Positions 34,188-44,196 of a stretch of 64,000 bases of DNA are shown in pieces (within the stretch, counting starts at the first letter, position 1; every line of letters begins with the position of its first letter). Source of the stretch: JAVJST01 sp965229715 (lineage in GTDB: Bacteria; Pseudomonadota; Alphaproteobacteria; Rhodospirillales; Casp-alpha2); assembly GCA_965229715.1 (NCBI GenBank), contig CBDDJL010000002.1, positions 186,001 to 250,000 of the forward strand, in the 5' to 3' direction. The position numbers and the translations under genes were made by a program. The notes under the pieces were generated by a model. It was not told where the DNA came from, made no database searches, and worked only from the letters and a program-made list of their open reading frames with translations.

Positions 34188-35750
34188 TTGCTGTTCAATT
34201 CCTACGAATTCATCCTGATTTTCCTGCCTATTACCATGCTCGGATATTGGGTGGCCGAGCGATTCAGGGGCCGGCCGGCCGGAATCGTCTGGCTCGTTTT
34301 CGCCTCGCTCGTTTTTTACGGCTACAGCGAGCCGTGGCATCTTCTTGTGATCCTGCCGTCAATTCTGTTCAACTTTGTTGCTGGCGTACGGCTCGCCGGA
34401 AATGGCGGCAATCGTGCATTACTTGCCTCGGCGATTACCGTGAATCTATTGCTTCTAGGTTACTTCAAGTACGCCGGTTTTATTGCCGAATCGCTTTCTG
34501 GTCTACTGCCCGTTCCCGCAGGGTTGATAGAGGTGACACTGCCAGCAGGGATTTCCTTCTATACCTTCACCCAAATCGCCTTTTTGGTCGACTCGCACAA
34601 CAAAGCAGCGAGCGAGGTAAATCTCGTGCGCTACGGGTTGTTCGTAACTTTTTTCCCACACCTCATCGCCGGTCCGATCATTCACCACTCCGAAATGTTG
34701 CCGCAGTTTGCCCGGGACCGGAATACGATGACCATACGAAATGTTGCGATCGGATTGTCAATATTCTCCATTGGACTTGCAAAGAAAGTCCTGCTTGCGG
34801 ACAACCTTGCTCTGTTCGCGTCGCCGGTGTTCGGCGCCGCAGCAACCGGTCAGGCAATCACCTTTTTCGAGTCATGGGCGGCAAGTATCGCTTACAGCCT
34901 GCAACTATATTTCGATTTTTCCGGTTATTCGGATATGGCGATCGGTCTTTCCCTGCTCTTCGGAGTCCGCATGCCAGTAAACTTCAACTCGCCGTACAAA
35001 GCGCGTTCGATTATTGATTTCTGGCGCCGCTGGCATATGACCCTCTCGCGGTTTCTCCTGCGCTATCTATACATACCTCTAGGCGGGAACCGGCACGGTC
35101 AGGTTCGTCTTTTTATGGCGCTCGCCACAACCATGGTGTTGGGCGGTCTGTGGCATGGCGCGGGTTGGACGTTCGCGGTATGGGGCGGGCTCCACGGTCT
35201 CTATCTGATTGTCAATCACGGGTGGCGAAGCGTAAGTCGAGCAAATTGCGCCCTGATGGCGATCCTTCGCCAAATCGTCTATGCCGTATCCTGGCCACTT
35301 ACCCTCGTCTCTGTTTGTCTCGCCTGGGTCGTTTTCCGGGCCGAAACATTCGATGCCGCACTCGTTTTCTACGACGCTATGCTCGGCGGCGTCGGTTTGA
35401 GTTTTCCAGCTGCCGCCGAAATCAAGCTGGGGCCGTTTGCCGGCATCATGACCAAGATCGGGTTCACCTTTGTAGGCGCTAACATCATTGCGCTTGAAGA
35501 CTGGCGTGAAATGGGCGCTGTGATCATCCTACTCGGGCTCGTGGTTTGTCTCGTTTTCCCGAATACGCAGGAGGTTTTCTCACGCGTCCGTCCGGCACTG
35601 CCGATTTATGGACCTATTCGTGTTATTCAAAGACAATCGCCTTGGCGCTGGCGACCGACCATTCCCTGGGCTGCTGCACTGGCAATTTCCGGTGCGGTAT
35701 CCCTGATGAGTTTGCATCGGATCAGCGAGTTCATCTATTTCCGGTTCTGA
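34188..35750 (+). CDS. MBOAT-family membrane O-acyltransferase
   Basis: 520 residues from TTG 34188 (MLFNSYEFILIFLPI, the family's typical start). Ten or more hydrophobic segments. The catalytic His is in GLWHGAGWTFAVWGGLHG (His323); the upstream YLYIPLGGNRHG segment is also conserved. These inner-membrane enzymes, such as AlgI and PatA/DltB relatives, acylate polysaccharides or lipid-linked sugars. The next gene encodes a membrane-anchored SGNH-like partner, as in AlgI/AlgJ-type pairs. Confidence 0.88.
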   Translation: MLFNSYEFILIFLPITMLGYWVAERFRGRPAGIVWLVFASLVFYGYSEPWHLLVILPSILFNFVAGVRLAGNGGNRALLASAITVNLLLLGYFKYAGFIAESLSGLLPVPAGLIEVTLPAGISFYTFTQIAFLVDSHNKAASEVNLVRYGLFVTFFPHLIAGPIIHHSEMLPQFARDRNTMTIRNVAIGLSIFSIGLAKKVLLADNLALFASPVFGAAATGQAITFFESWAASIAYSLQLYFDFSGYSDMAIGLSLLFGVRMPVNFNSPYKARSIIDFWRRWHMTLSRFLLRYLYIPLGGNRHGQVRLFMALATTMVLGGLWHGAGWTFAVWGGLHGLYLIVNHGWRSVSRANCALMAILRQIVYAVSWPLTLVSVCLAWVVFRAETFDAALVFYDAMLGGVGLSFPAAAEIKLGPFAGIMTKIGFTFVGANIIALEDWREMGAVIILLGLVVCLVFPNTQEVFSRVRPALPIYGPIRVIQRQSPWRWRPTIPWAAALAISGAVSLMSLHRISEFIYFRF

Positions 35751-35760
35751 AACGTATACT

Positions 35761-36984
35761 GTGTCTTTACATGCACGCTATCTGAGGCTCTTGTTTGCGG
35801 TCGTCGTTTCGATGATCGGAGTTAGCGCGCTCTGGTCATATTTGATCGATCCCTATCAGGTCTTTGCTTCAAACCCCGAGTATGAGGGGTTCAATCTCGA
35901 CAAACAGTTTCTCGGCCAAAACATCCGGCTCTACTACGCAGCCGATTTGCTCAACAATCGTTTTGATACACTGATACTGGGCGCAAGCACAGCGGAAGGT
36001 CTGCCGCTCAATCACCCTTTCTATCTCGGGCAGAGCACGTACCGACTGGCGATTGCAGGTGCCAACGGATACGAATTACGGCGTTACTTTCAGCACGCCT
36101 CACGCCGTAACAACATTCAACACCTAGTGCTGTTGCTCGATTTCTATAGCTTCAACCGCCATCGAAAACCGACGGCAGATTTCCGGGAAGATATCCTCGA
36201 CGTTAGCCCGGACGGTAGCGACAACCATTTTGCGGCACTGCACAGGTTGTCTCATATTGTTTCCATCGACACCGTATTGGATGCGCTTGCAACACCATTG
36301 AACCAGCGCGCGATAGACCGTCGCGATAGTGCGGATGACCATGGTGGCATTCTCGCCCGTGATTACAGGGTCTCAACGCCGTTACGCGACATCGTCAACC
36401 AGATCGACCGCTATCAACTCGAACGTGGACTCTTGCCGCCACCTACTCGGTCTTACGCACTCGACGGTGCGCCCGGCGAGATATCTCCTATCGAAAATGT
36501 TGCGATTATAGCTGATGCCGTAGCAGGCGAAGGGCAGCGGCTGGATGTCATTATCTCGCCATCGCATGCCAGAGCGCTCGCCACCTTCGAGGTCGCAGGG
36601 CTTTGGTCGACATTCGAGGAGTTCAAGCGCCGGCTTGCCATAATCGCGGAGAACCGCCCAGCTATGCACGTTTGGGATTTCAGCGGCTTTCATGCCTATG
36701 CGTCCGAGTCGGTCCCTGAAGCCGGTGTCCTCGAACCGATGGAATGGTACCGTGACCAGATTCACATCACTCCGAAACTCGGCCGCCTTGTTCTCGACGA
36801 GATTCACTCGGGCCCTATGCTCATTGGGGTCCGGCTCACCTCGAGCACAATCGATGCTCATCTGTCGATGTTGCGGGGCGGACTCGAACACTGGAAAAAC
36901 CAGTTTCCAGGCGAGTACGCTGAAGTACTCGCACTCGGCCGGCTCACCGGCGCCCGAGACAATGCCAAGGTCGAAACCGAATGA
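35761..36984 (+). CDS. Membrane-anchored SGNH-like acylation partner
   Basis: 407 residues from GTG 35761. One N-terminal membrane helix (LLFAVVVSMIGVSALWSYLI) precedes a large periplasmic part. DTLILGASTAEG resembles the block-I GxS of SGNH hydrolases and the GNGANGYELRRYF-like IAGANGYELRRYF segment follows as in AlgJ/AlgX-like partners. Its pairing with the MBOAT gene suggests the two cooperate in O-acetylation in the periplasm. A canonical C-terminal D-x-x-H is not clear. Confidence 0.75.
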   Translation: MSLHARYLRLLFAVVVSMIGVSALWSYLIDPYQVFASNPEYEGFNLDKQFLGQNIRLYYAADLLNNRFDTLILGASTAEGLPLNHPFYLGQSTYRLAIAGANGYELRRYFQHASRRNNIQHLVLLLDFYSFNRHRKPTADFREDILDVSPDGSDNHFAALHRLSHIVSIDTVLDALATPLNQRAIDRRDSADDHGGILARDYRVSTPLRDIVNQIDRYQLERGLLPPPTRSYALDGAPGEISPIENVAIIADAVAGEGQRLDVIISPSHARALATFEVAGLWSTFEEFKRRLAIIAENRPAMHVWDFSGFHAYASESVPEAGVLEPMEWYRDQIHITPKLGRLVLDEIHSGPMLIGVRLTSSTIDAHLSMLRGGLEHWKNQFPGEYAEVLALGRLTGARDNAKVETE

Positions 36985-37841
36985 TGGGTAAGGAACGGGA
37001 AAACACTGCGCCGTTCGCAGAACATCAACAACTGGCCGATCAGACCATTCAGGAGTTCGGAGAACAATGGACCACATTCGACAATACGGACGGGTACTTC
37101 GGCTCGACTGACCTCTTAGTCGATTTTGTTAAGCCGTTCGATGCTACCGCATTCGATGGTAAGCATGTCGCCGACATCGGCGCTGGAACCGGACGATTCG
37201 TCGCAGGTCTTCTTGATCTCGGCGCTCGGTCGGTTGTCGCTATTGAACCGTCACAAGCGGTGGATGTCATCCGCCGCCGGTTTGGTGACGACCCGCGGGT
37301 CGAGATTCTCAACATTCGGGGGGACTCGCTGACCGACGCACTTGAGTTGGACTATGTCGTAAGCATTGGCGTCATTCATCACATCCCCGAGCCTGAACCG
37401 GTCATTCAAGCCGCCTATCGCGCGCTCAAGCCAGGAGGGAAATTGATTGTCTGGTTATACGGAAAAGAAGGCAATCGCCTGTATCTGGCCGTTGCTCTTC
37501 CGCTGAGAGCGCTCTCAAGATTCCTGCCTTCTACGTGGATCGCAGGTCTTGCATGGCTTCTCGACCTACCGCTTGCACTCTACATTTGCTTGTGCCGAGT
37601 ATCCGGATTGCGCCTGCCACTCAGCGACTATATGAAGAATGTTCTTGGGAAACTGGCACCCGACAAGAGACGGCTCGTCATCTATGACCAGTTGCGTCCA
37701 ACGTATGCGAAGTACTACTCACGACGAGATGCGAAGGAATTGATGCGAGCGGCACCGTTCGACGTCGAGCTTCATCATCGTATGGGATATAGCTGGGTCG
37801 CTATCGGCACGAAGCCGGAGCAGGGAAAATGTAATGACTAA
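36981..37841 (+). CDS. Class I SAM-dependent methyltransferase
   Basis: 286 residues from ATG 36981 overlapping the previous stop (ATGATGG; ATG 36984 also fits). HVADIGAGTGRFVAGLLDLG is the SAM site, VVAIEPSQA the acidic strand, VVSIGVIHHIPEPE the following segment. A hydrophobic region at about residues 165-205 may attach it to the membrane. It overlaps the downstream glycosyltransferase gene by eight bases. Confidence 0.82.
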   Translation: MMGKERENTAPFAEHQQLADQTIQEFGEQWTTFDNTDGYFGSTDLLVDFVKPFDATAFDGKHVADIGAGTGRFVAGLLDLGARSVVAIEPSQAVDVIRRRFGDDPRVEILNIRGDSLTDALELDYVVSIGVIHHIPEPEPVIQAAYRALKPGGKLIVWLYGKEGNRLYLAVALPLRALSRFLPSTWIAGLAWLLDLPLALYICLCRVSGLRLPLSDYMKNVLGKLAPDKRRLVIYDQLRPTYAKYYSRRDAKELMRAAPFDVELHHRMGYSWVAIGTKPEQGKCND

Positions 37842-38832
37842 AGCTGCGAACTCGAAGCCGCTCATCGGCATTGTCATACCCGTATACAACGAACAGGCCG
37901 TACTGGAAGAACTCATGCAGCGGCTGCAAGCCGTGGCAGAAGGTCTCAAGGATCGCTACCAGTTCGAGTTCATCTTTGTCGACGACGGCAGCAGGGACAA
38001 GAGTCTCGAAATCTGCCGCAAGTTGACCAAGACGGAACCCAGGCTCCGCGTCGTCGAGCTTCGCACCAACTACGGTCAGACCGCTGCGCTTCAGGCCGGT
38101 TTCGACGAAACCCGGGGCGAGATTGTCGTCTCCCTCGACGCCGATCTGCAGCACTTTCCAGAGGACATCCCGACATTTCTCGAGAAAATCGAGGAGGGAT
38201 CGGACGTCGTCTGCGGGTGGCGGCATCAACGACGCGAGGGAATCATTCGTCGTTGGCCTTCACGTGTTGCCAACATGCTGATCCGATATGTTTCCGGGCT
38301 AACCGTCCACGATGTCGGCACAACATTCAGGGCCTATCGACGCAACATTCTCGATGACATGCAGTTACTTGGCGAGAATCACCGCTTCGTTCCCGTCTTC
38401 GCGAAGGTGGCGGGCGCTAAGATCGACGAAATTCCAATTGAGAATATCGAGCGCCCGCACGGGGAATCGAATTATGGTCTCGGGCGAACGTTGAACGTTT
38501 TCATTGACCTGTTCTTCCTATATTTCTTTACGCGCTATCTCGACCGACCGATTCGGATTTTCGGTCGCTTGGCGATCGCATGTTTCATTTTCGCACTTTT
38601 GATCACCACCTATCTGATTGCGGTCTACCTCGTAACTGGGATCGCCGTAGTACGAGAACATAGCGGCCTCTTTGTTGTTGGGTCCCTTTTGTACCTCGCC
38701 TCCGTACAATTCCTCATTGGTGGCATCGTTACCGAACTGATGGCGCGCCTATACTTTTCATCCGGCGGACGCAAATCCTATCAGATCAGGGAAATATGGA
38801 GGAAGCAGGCTTCCACTCTCGATGAGAGTTGA
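37834..38832 (+). CDS. GT2 polyprenyl-phosphate glycosyltransferase (DPM1/ArnC-like)
   Basis: 332 residues from ATG 37834 with AGGGA at 37822-37826. The GT2 core has IGIVIPVYNEQAVLEEL, FIFVDDGSRDKS and VSLDADLQHFPEDIP (DxD). Two C-terminal membrane helices (about residues 235-300) are typical of undecaprenyl-phosphate sugar transferases. It likely makes a lipid-phosphate sugar used as donor on the periplasmic side, or adds a sugar to a lipid-linked intermediate. Confidence 0.85.
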   Translation: MTKAANSKPLIGIVIPVYNEQAVLEELMQRLQAVAEGLKDRYQFEFIFVDDGSRDKSLEICRKLTKTEPRLRVVELRTNYGQTAALQAGFDETRGEIVVSLDADLQHFPEDIPTFLEKIEEGSDVVCGWRHQRREGIIRRWPSRVANMLIRYVSGLTVHDVGTTFRAYRRNILDDMQLLGENHRFVPVFAKVAGAKIDEIPIENIERPHGESNYGLGRTLNVFIDLFFLYFFTRYLDRPIRIFGRLAIACFIFALLITTYLIAVYLVTGIAVVREHSGLFVVGSLLYLASVQFLIGGIVTELMARLYFSSGGRKSYQIREIWRKQASTLDES

Positions 38833-38862
38833 CCCGGACGTCGCTGTCTACTTCAAATCGCT

Positions 38863-40800
38863 ATGTGCGGAATTTTTGGTCAATTTAGTCCAGCCGGCCA
38901 GTTAATCGGGCACGATGAACTGTGCGCAGCAACAAATTTTTTGCGGCACCGCGGTCCTGATGATGGCGCTTGGTGGGCCGACGACATGGTGTTCCTTGGA
39001 CACCGCCGTCTCTCCATTATTGATCTTAAATCAGGCGACCAACCGATGGCGAGCCACGACGGCCGCTACGTCATTTCGTTCAACGGCGAGATATACAACT
39101 TCATCGAGTTGAAGGAAGAGCTTTCGGCCGCCGGTCATCGATTTGTTTCCAACTCGGACACCGAAGTTGTCATTGAGGGGTATCGCCGCTGGGGCACGAA
39201 TGTCGGCAACCGCCTTCGGGGAATGTACGCTTTTGCCATTTACGATCGTCGCGAAGCAGTTCTTTTCCTTGCGCGCGATCGGTTTGGCGAAAAACCTTTA
39301 TTCATTCGCGAAGAGGAAGAGAGAATAACTTTCGGCTCCGAACTCGGGGCGTTTTGTTGTCTTGGGAACTTTGAAACCCGTGTTGATCATTTTGCGCTCG
39401 GAGCATACTTGTGTCTGAACTATGTTCCCGGCGAAATGACACTACTCTCGTCGATTCGGCGACTAGGTCCCGGGTGCTGGCGACTCTACGATACCAAGGG
39501 TGTGCGCGATGGCCGCCACACCTCCGAAACGTTAAAATGCGACCAACATGCCCCACTGGACAAAGCGGTCTCTCGTGTTGGCGATCTGCTGGACGAAAGC
39601 GTCAAGATTACGCTCCGCAGCGACGTGCCGGTTTCATTGTTCCTTTCCGGCGGCATCGACTCGTCGTTGATCGCCGAATCTGCCGTTCGTCAGGGGAAAA
39701 TTGACACGGCCTACTGCCTCGATTTCCAAGAGTCCGGCTTCAGCGAGTTTTCTCTAGCGTCTCAGGTTGGCCAACGGCTCGGGATTGACGTCATTGGCGT
39801 ACCGATGGGCGCAGAATCGATCGAGGATTTCTTTGACGTCGTTGGTCACATGGACGATCCACTGGCCGATTCATCCGCCTTGGCCGTCTGGTGTCTATCC
39901 CGAAGGGCTTCTCAAGACTATAAAGTTGTTCTGAGTGGCGATGGCGGAGATGAACTATTCGGCGGCTATCTGACCTACAAGGCTACGGCAATCCACAACA
40001 TGCTCGCCTATTTGCCGCTTTGGGTTCGTCGGATGATTTCTGCGGCTGCCTCTTCGATCCCGGTAACCGACGGGAAAGTCACAGCGACCTACAAGATTTG
40101 GCGCTTCCTCAGGGCCAATGGCTTAAACGGTTCGGAAGCCCACTTTACTTGGAACGGCACGTGGCTGCCAAACGAAGCCGTGTCGTTCTTGTCCGAAGAT
40201 ATCGCGCCGGAAGCGGCACTGGGATCATTGCACAGACTCGCCGCGGGCCATAACCTTACGGACAGCCCCAGTACAGGTGCCCTACAGCAGGCTGACACTC
40301 GGGACTATCTGCCAAACGACATTCTGACAAAGGTCGATCGTACAACTATGGCCTTCGGCCTAGAGTCACGTGCGCCCATGCTGTACGAACCGTTGGCGGA
40401 TTTCGGACTCTCCTTACCTGATAGACACAAAGTCACGCCGCTCGGTCAGTCGAAGCACGTATTACGTACATTGGCTGAGAAGAGGCTGGGACACGATATC
40501 AGTTCAGCGAAAAAGCAGGGCTTCAGCATTCCTGTGCAGAAATGGCTAAGAGCTGATGCCCGCCCGATACTTGAAGATCTCCTCGGTCTCGGATCGTTGA
40601 AAAACGTTTCGTTTCTGAATCCTACTGCGGTCATGCGAGCCAAGGACGTCCATCTCTCAGGAAAACGTCAGTACGGCTTCGAATTGTGGGGCCTGATGGT
40701 TCTCGTCGCTTGGTATAGGGCACGAATCGAAAGACGAGGCTTCAACCGCCCAACATCAGAGTTGCGCCGGGCAAATCTGGCTCTGGAGTCAGTATCGTGA
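38863..40800 (+). CDS. asnB: Glutamine-hydrolysing asparagine synthetase, copy 1
   Basis: 645 residues from ATG 38863 (MCGIFGQF), which places the nucleophile at Cys2. The glutaminase domain (FLRHRGPDDG, SFNGEIYN, SNSDTE) is complete and the synthetase PP-loop is LFLSGGIDSS. Full-length for AsnB. In glycan clusters such enzymes are thought to amidate uronic acids or amino-acid substituents. One of three in the window, along with 47614 and 54179. Confidence 0.88.
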   Translation: MCGIFGQFSPAGQLIGHDELCAATNFLRHRGPDDGAWWADDMVFLGHRRLSIIDLKSGDQPMASHDGRYVISFNGEIYNFIELKEELSAAGHRFVSNSDTEVVIEGYRRWGTNVGNRLRGMYAFAIYDRREAVLFLARDRFGEKPLFIREEEERITFGSELGAFCCLGNFETRVDHFALGAYLCLNYVPGEMTLLSSIRRLGPGCWRLYDTKGVRDGRHTSETLKCDQHAPLDKAVSRVGDLLDESVKITLRSDVPVSLFLSGGIDSSLIAESAVRQGKIDTAYCLDFQESGFSEFSLASQVGQRLGIDVIGVPMGAESIEDFFDVVGHMDDPLADSSALAVWCLSRRASQDYKVVLSGDGGDELFGGYLTYKATAIHNMLAYLPLWVRRMISAAASSIPVTDGKVTATYKIWRFLRANGLNGSEAHFTWNGTWLPNEAVSFLSEDIAPEAALGSLHRLAAGHNLTDSPSTGALQQADTRDYLPNDILTKVDRTTMAFGLESRAPMLYEPLADFGLSLPDRHKVTPLGQSKHVLRTLAEKRLGHDISSAKKQGFSIPVQKWLRADARPILEDLLGLGSLKNVSFLNPTAVMRAKDVHLSGKRQYGFELWGLMVLVAWYRARIERRGFNRPTSELRRANLALESVS

Positions 40801-41771
40801 CGCGGCGCGTGTTTCTGACCGGCATCACAGGCCATCTCGGGTACCATGTCGCGCTCGAGTTGTTGGAGCGCGGCTACTCGGTTATCGCGCTCGCCCGTGA
40901 CCCGTCGGTCGTCTCTCTCGCCGACCATCTTACAATTGTTCGTGGCGACATCACCGTCCCGGAAGGCTACGTGAATACACTTTCAAATTGTGATCTTGTC
41001 ATTCATGCCGCAGCCTTGGTTTCCTTTGGTGGATCCGCCGATGAACATGAACGGCTTAATGCGAAGGCAACCGTCGAACTTGTTACCCGGGCCGCGGAAG
41101 CCGGCGTTGACAAGTTCGTCTATGTCAGTTCACGCGGTACCAGAGCGAGTGCGCCTGTTCCTGAAGACAGCAACGAAGACCTGCCGTTTCTTGCGCGCAA
41201 CCGCAGGGATGCCTATATCGATTCGAAAGTTGCCGCCGAACAGGCCGTATTGGCGGCTGCCGACAGATTAGAGGTGGCGGTTGTTTCCCCGACGGCCTTG
41301 ATAGGCGGTCGCGATCACAAGCCGGGACCGGCCGGCTGGCTGGTCAGGGATTTTATCGAAAAGGGCGCCGGCTTTTACCTCGATGGTGGCCTCAATCTGA
41401 TTGATGTTCGCGATGCTGCAGCCGCTACCGTGACCGCACTGCAAACCAAGAATAGTGCGAACGTTTTTTTTCTAGCCGGACACAACGTAACGATGGCCGA
41501 TCTCTACGGTGAGTTATCAAAGATCACGGGACGCCGTGCACCGTTGTTCTGCTTGCCAACAGTTGTGGCATGGTGTGCCGCTGTTATGCTATCAGCATTT
41601 TCAAAAATGACGGGAAGGTCGGCACTTGTAACACCTAGTAAAGTGCTGGCCTTAAAAAGGCGGCAATCCTACTGCGACAATTCTCGAGCCGTCGGCATGC
41701 TGGCAATGAAAGTTACTCCACTTGCAGAGACGCTGGACATGACTGTTCGATATTTTCAGGTAATGGAATGA
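40797..41771 (+). CDS. NAD(P)-dependent epimerase/dehydratase-family SDR
   Basis: 324 residues from GTG 40797, overlapping the previous stop as GTGA. VFLTGITGHLGYHVALELL is the Rossmann motif with TGITGHLG, DLVIHAAALVSF and the YIDSK motif (Tyr and Lys) complete the SDR active site. The product is probably a sugar nucleotide 4-epimerase, dehydratase or reductase; the low similarity to named enzymes leaves the reaction open. Confidence 0.82.
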   Translation: MTRRVFLTGITGHLGYHVALELLERGYSVIALARDPSVVSLADHLTIVRGDITVPEGYVNTLSNCDLVIHAAALVSFGGSADEHERLNAKATVELVTRAAEAGVDKFVYVSSRGTRASAPVPEDSNEDLPFLARNRRDAYIDSKVAAEQAVLAAADRLEVAVVSPTALIGGRDHKPGPAGWLVRDFIEKGAGFYLDGGLNLIDVRDAAAATVTALQTKNSANVFFLAGHNVTMADLYGELSKITGRRAPLFCLPTVVAWCAAVMLSAFSKMTGRSALVTPSKVLALKRRQSYCDNSRAVGMLAMKVTPLAETLDMTVRYFQVME

Positions 41772-41774
41772 CTG

Positions 41775-43166
41775 ATGGATAAATTAGTCCTTATAGCGCC
41801 GCCGAGTGACGTGATCGTTGAGCGAGACATGTACAGTTCGACGATTTCCAAAGGCCACTACAATTGGCCAAACATCGACCTGTTGGCTTTGTCTGGATCG
41901 TTTCGCGGGCATTTTGATGTAACGATGATCGACGCTATGACAGACCGTCTCAGCGTCGAAGCGGCACATCGCCGAGTCGTTGATATTGCTCCCAAGGCCG
42001 TGGTGTTCGCAGTTGGCGTATCGGTACGCGAACAGGATTATGATTTTATTCGAATGGTGAAGAAAAGCCTGCCGGAAACGATCATGATCGGAACCGGTGG
42101 AATCCTATATCATAATCCAGTCAACGAGCTTAAACGTTTGCCGGAACTCGATGTCGCCCTACTGAGCTTCGTCACCGACGATTGCCGGCGCTATATACAA
42201 GGCGAACTAGACGATATCGCCAACGTCGTCTATCGCGCAAATGGCGAGATTGTCTCAACGCCGAAGCGTTACCCGCCACACGGTTATTCATACGGTGTTC
42301 CGTTTCACGAACAGTTACCTCTCTCCCGATATCAGTTGTCGCATGGTTACGCGACCCCGATGGCATCCGTTCTGACGAGTTACGGTTGTCCGGCGACCTG
42401 CACGTTCTGCGTTTCGGGATCGATCAACTATCGATATCGCGACCCTGAAAACGTTGTCGAAGAGTTGCGCCACCTCGACAAGCTTGGGGTTCGCCAAGTT
42501 CTATTCCGCGACAATGTATTCTTGGCGACCAAGACGAAGGGTCAGAAACTGCTTGAGCTCATGGCGGCGGAGAACTTCAATTTCCGCTGGCTGGCCGAGA
42601 TGCGGGCCGATGCAATCGATGAAGACACCATTCCGCTGATGCGGAAGACCGGTTGTTATGCGGTTCACATGGGCGTCGAAAGCGCCAGCCAGGAAGTTCT
42701 GGACCGCTACGAAAAGCGAATTCAGCTTGATCGATATCGTACGGCAACGCGTCTGTGTCGTGAAAATGGGATCAGAACTATCGGCTACTTCATCATCGGA
42801 TTGCCTGGAGAAACGCGCGCAGACGTCGAACGGACGATCGACTGGGCAATCGAACTCGACGTTGATTTCGCGTCATTCAACAATCCGCTGCCGATTTACG
42901 GTACGAAGCTGCGTGACGAGGCGCTTGAGAAAGGCTGGATCGATGACGACGCAGATACGTACGATGGTTCGAAATCGACCCTCATCAGCACGGATGGCCT
43001 GTCTCCTGCAGAAGTGGATGACCTCCGTAGTCTTGCCTATCGTAAATTCTACTTCAGACCTAAGTTCATTGCGCGCAATCTTGCCGGTATCAGAACACCC
43101 TTCCAAGCTCGGATGCTTGTGACGGAAGGGCTGTCCCTGGCCAGACGCGTTTTTAGCCCAGTCTAG
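41775..43166 (+). CDS. B12-binding-type radical SAM protein
   Basis: 463 residues. The first 150 residues resemble the cobalamin-binding Rossmann domain, but I do not see its DxHxxG motif. Cys205, Cys209 and Cys212 (YGCPATCTFC) bind the radical SAM cluster; FIIGLPGETRADVERTI is a conserved segment of this class. The family performs C-methylation and related steps in secondary metabolism and lipid or glycan synthesis. In this block a C-methyl branched sugar or lipid-carrier change is possible. Confidence 0.82.
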   Translation: MDKLVLIAPPSDVIVERDMYSSTISKGHYNWPNIDLLALSGSFRGHFDVTMIDAMTDRLSVEAAHRRVVDIAPKAVVFAVGVSVREQDYDFIRMVKKSLPETIMIGTGGILYHNPVNELKRLPELDVALLSFVTDDCRRYIQGELDDIANVVYRANGEIVSTPKRYPPHGYSYGVPFHEQLPLSRYQLSHGYATPMASVLTSYGCPATCTFCVSGSINYRYRDPENVVEELRHLDKLGVRQVLFRDNVFLATKTKGQKLLELMAAENFNFRWLAEMRADAIDEDTIPLMRKTGCYAVHMGVESASQEVLDRYEKRIQLDRYRTATRLCRENGIRTIGYFIIGLPGETRADVERTIDWAIELDVDFASFNNPLPIYGTKLRDEALEKGWIDDDADTYDGSKSTLISTDGLSPAEVDDLRSLAYRKFYFRPKFIARNLAGIRTPFQARMLVTEGLSLARRVFSPV

Positions 43167-43178
43167 CCAACATACTTT

Positions 43179-44195
43179 ATGCCCCTGGCCAAATCTGCAG
43201 TAACAGCGACTGAACGATCGCTGATCGGGCGCCGCCTGCGCGTCGCACTTGGGTATGCAATATCGCTAGCATGTATCGGCTGGCTGATTCACATCACCGA
43301 GTGGGAAGCGTTGAAGACCGCTTTCCGAACTGGAAACCCCGTGCTCGTGTTTTTCGGCGCAACGTCCATCTTCCTGAGTTTTTTCGCTTTGACCGCTCGC
43401 TGGCAGGGACTGATTGCGCACAAGTCCGAGGTTGGCTACCGAACGGCTTTTCACTCGCTGATGTTCGGTCACATGCTGAACGTCTTCCTGCCTCTCAGGG
43501 CAGGGGATGTTTTTCGGATCAATTTCATTCGAAAGCTGCCGGGTTGGAACGCAGGTCGCGCCGTGGCGGTCGCCGTTGTCGAGCGTTTAGCCGATCTGCT
43601 TTTCTTGAGCGTCTTGTCCATTGCCCTGATCGGAATGGTAGAACTGCCATCATCTATCGAGGGCAGTCTTATGATCATTATGATCAGTATCGCCGCATTC
43701 TCCCTGCTTTCGTTCTTACTGACCCGATATCGGGAGCCGGTTTGCCGTTGCCTTAGCCGGTTAGGCGAGTTGTTTTCGAGAAGTTTCGGCCGGTTTCTTG
43801 AAAACCATGCTCACCAGTATCTTGATGCCACCAGTATGATTTTTACACAACGGGACGGCGGGCGAATGCGATATCTTCACATCTGCGCAACCTCGCTGAT
43901 CGGATGGACGTTCTACTGCACAGGTGTTTATTTTTGTCTGCTCGCCTTCGGTGTTCCGGAGCCCCGAGTTTCGGCATTAGCGGTCGTCATCGCAACGAAT
44001 TTTGGACTTGCCGTGCCCTCCTCACCCGGCGGTTTCGGAGTGTATCACGCACTTGTTGTGCTCTCTCTTACACCTTGGAACGTTCCTGTCGACCTCAGCG
44101 CGGCCGTGGCGCTGATTGCCCATGCAATCGTAGTGGGGCCGCTCGTGGTAATGGGAGCAGGATCGTTGTTGCTCGTGAAGCGGGATAGCAACTGA
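43179..44195 (+). CDS. UPF0104/LPG_synthase_TM-family integral membrane protein
   Basis: 338 residues. About eight membrane helices; LPLRAGDVFRINFIRK and AVPSSPGGFGVYHAL are hallmark segments of the YbhN/AglD/MprF-flippase-like family. These proteins in glycan loci are proposed to move lipid carriers or glycolipids across the inner membrane. It sits between a radical SAM gene and a GT9 gene. Confidence 0.82.
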   Translation: MPLAKSAVTATERSLIGRRLRVALGYAISLACIGWLIHITEWEALKTAFRTGNPVLVFFGATSIFLSFFALTARWQGLIAHKSEVGYRTAFHSLMFGHMLNVFLPLRAGDVFRINFIRKLPGWNAGRAVAVAVVERLADLLFLSVLSIALIGMVELPSSIEGSLMIIMISIAAFSLLSFLLTRYREPVCRCLSRLGELFSRSFGRFLENHAHQYLDATSMIFTQRDGGRMRYLHICATSLIGWTFYCTGVYFCLLAFGVPEPRVSALAVVIATNFGLAVPSSPGGFGVYHALVVLSLTPWNVPVDLSAAVALIAHAIVVGPLVVMGAGSLLLVKRDSN

Positions 44196-44196
44196 A

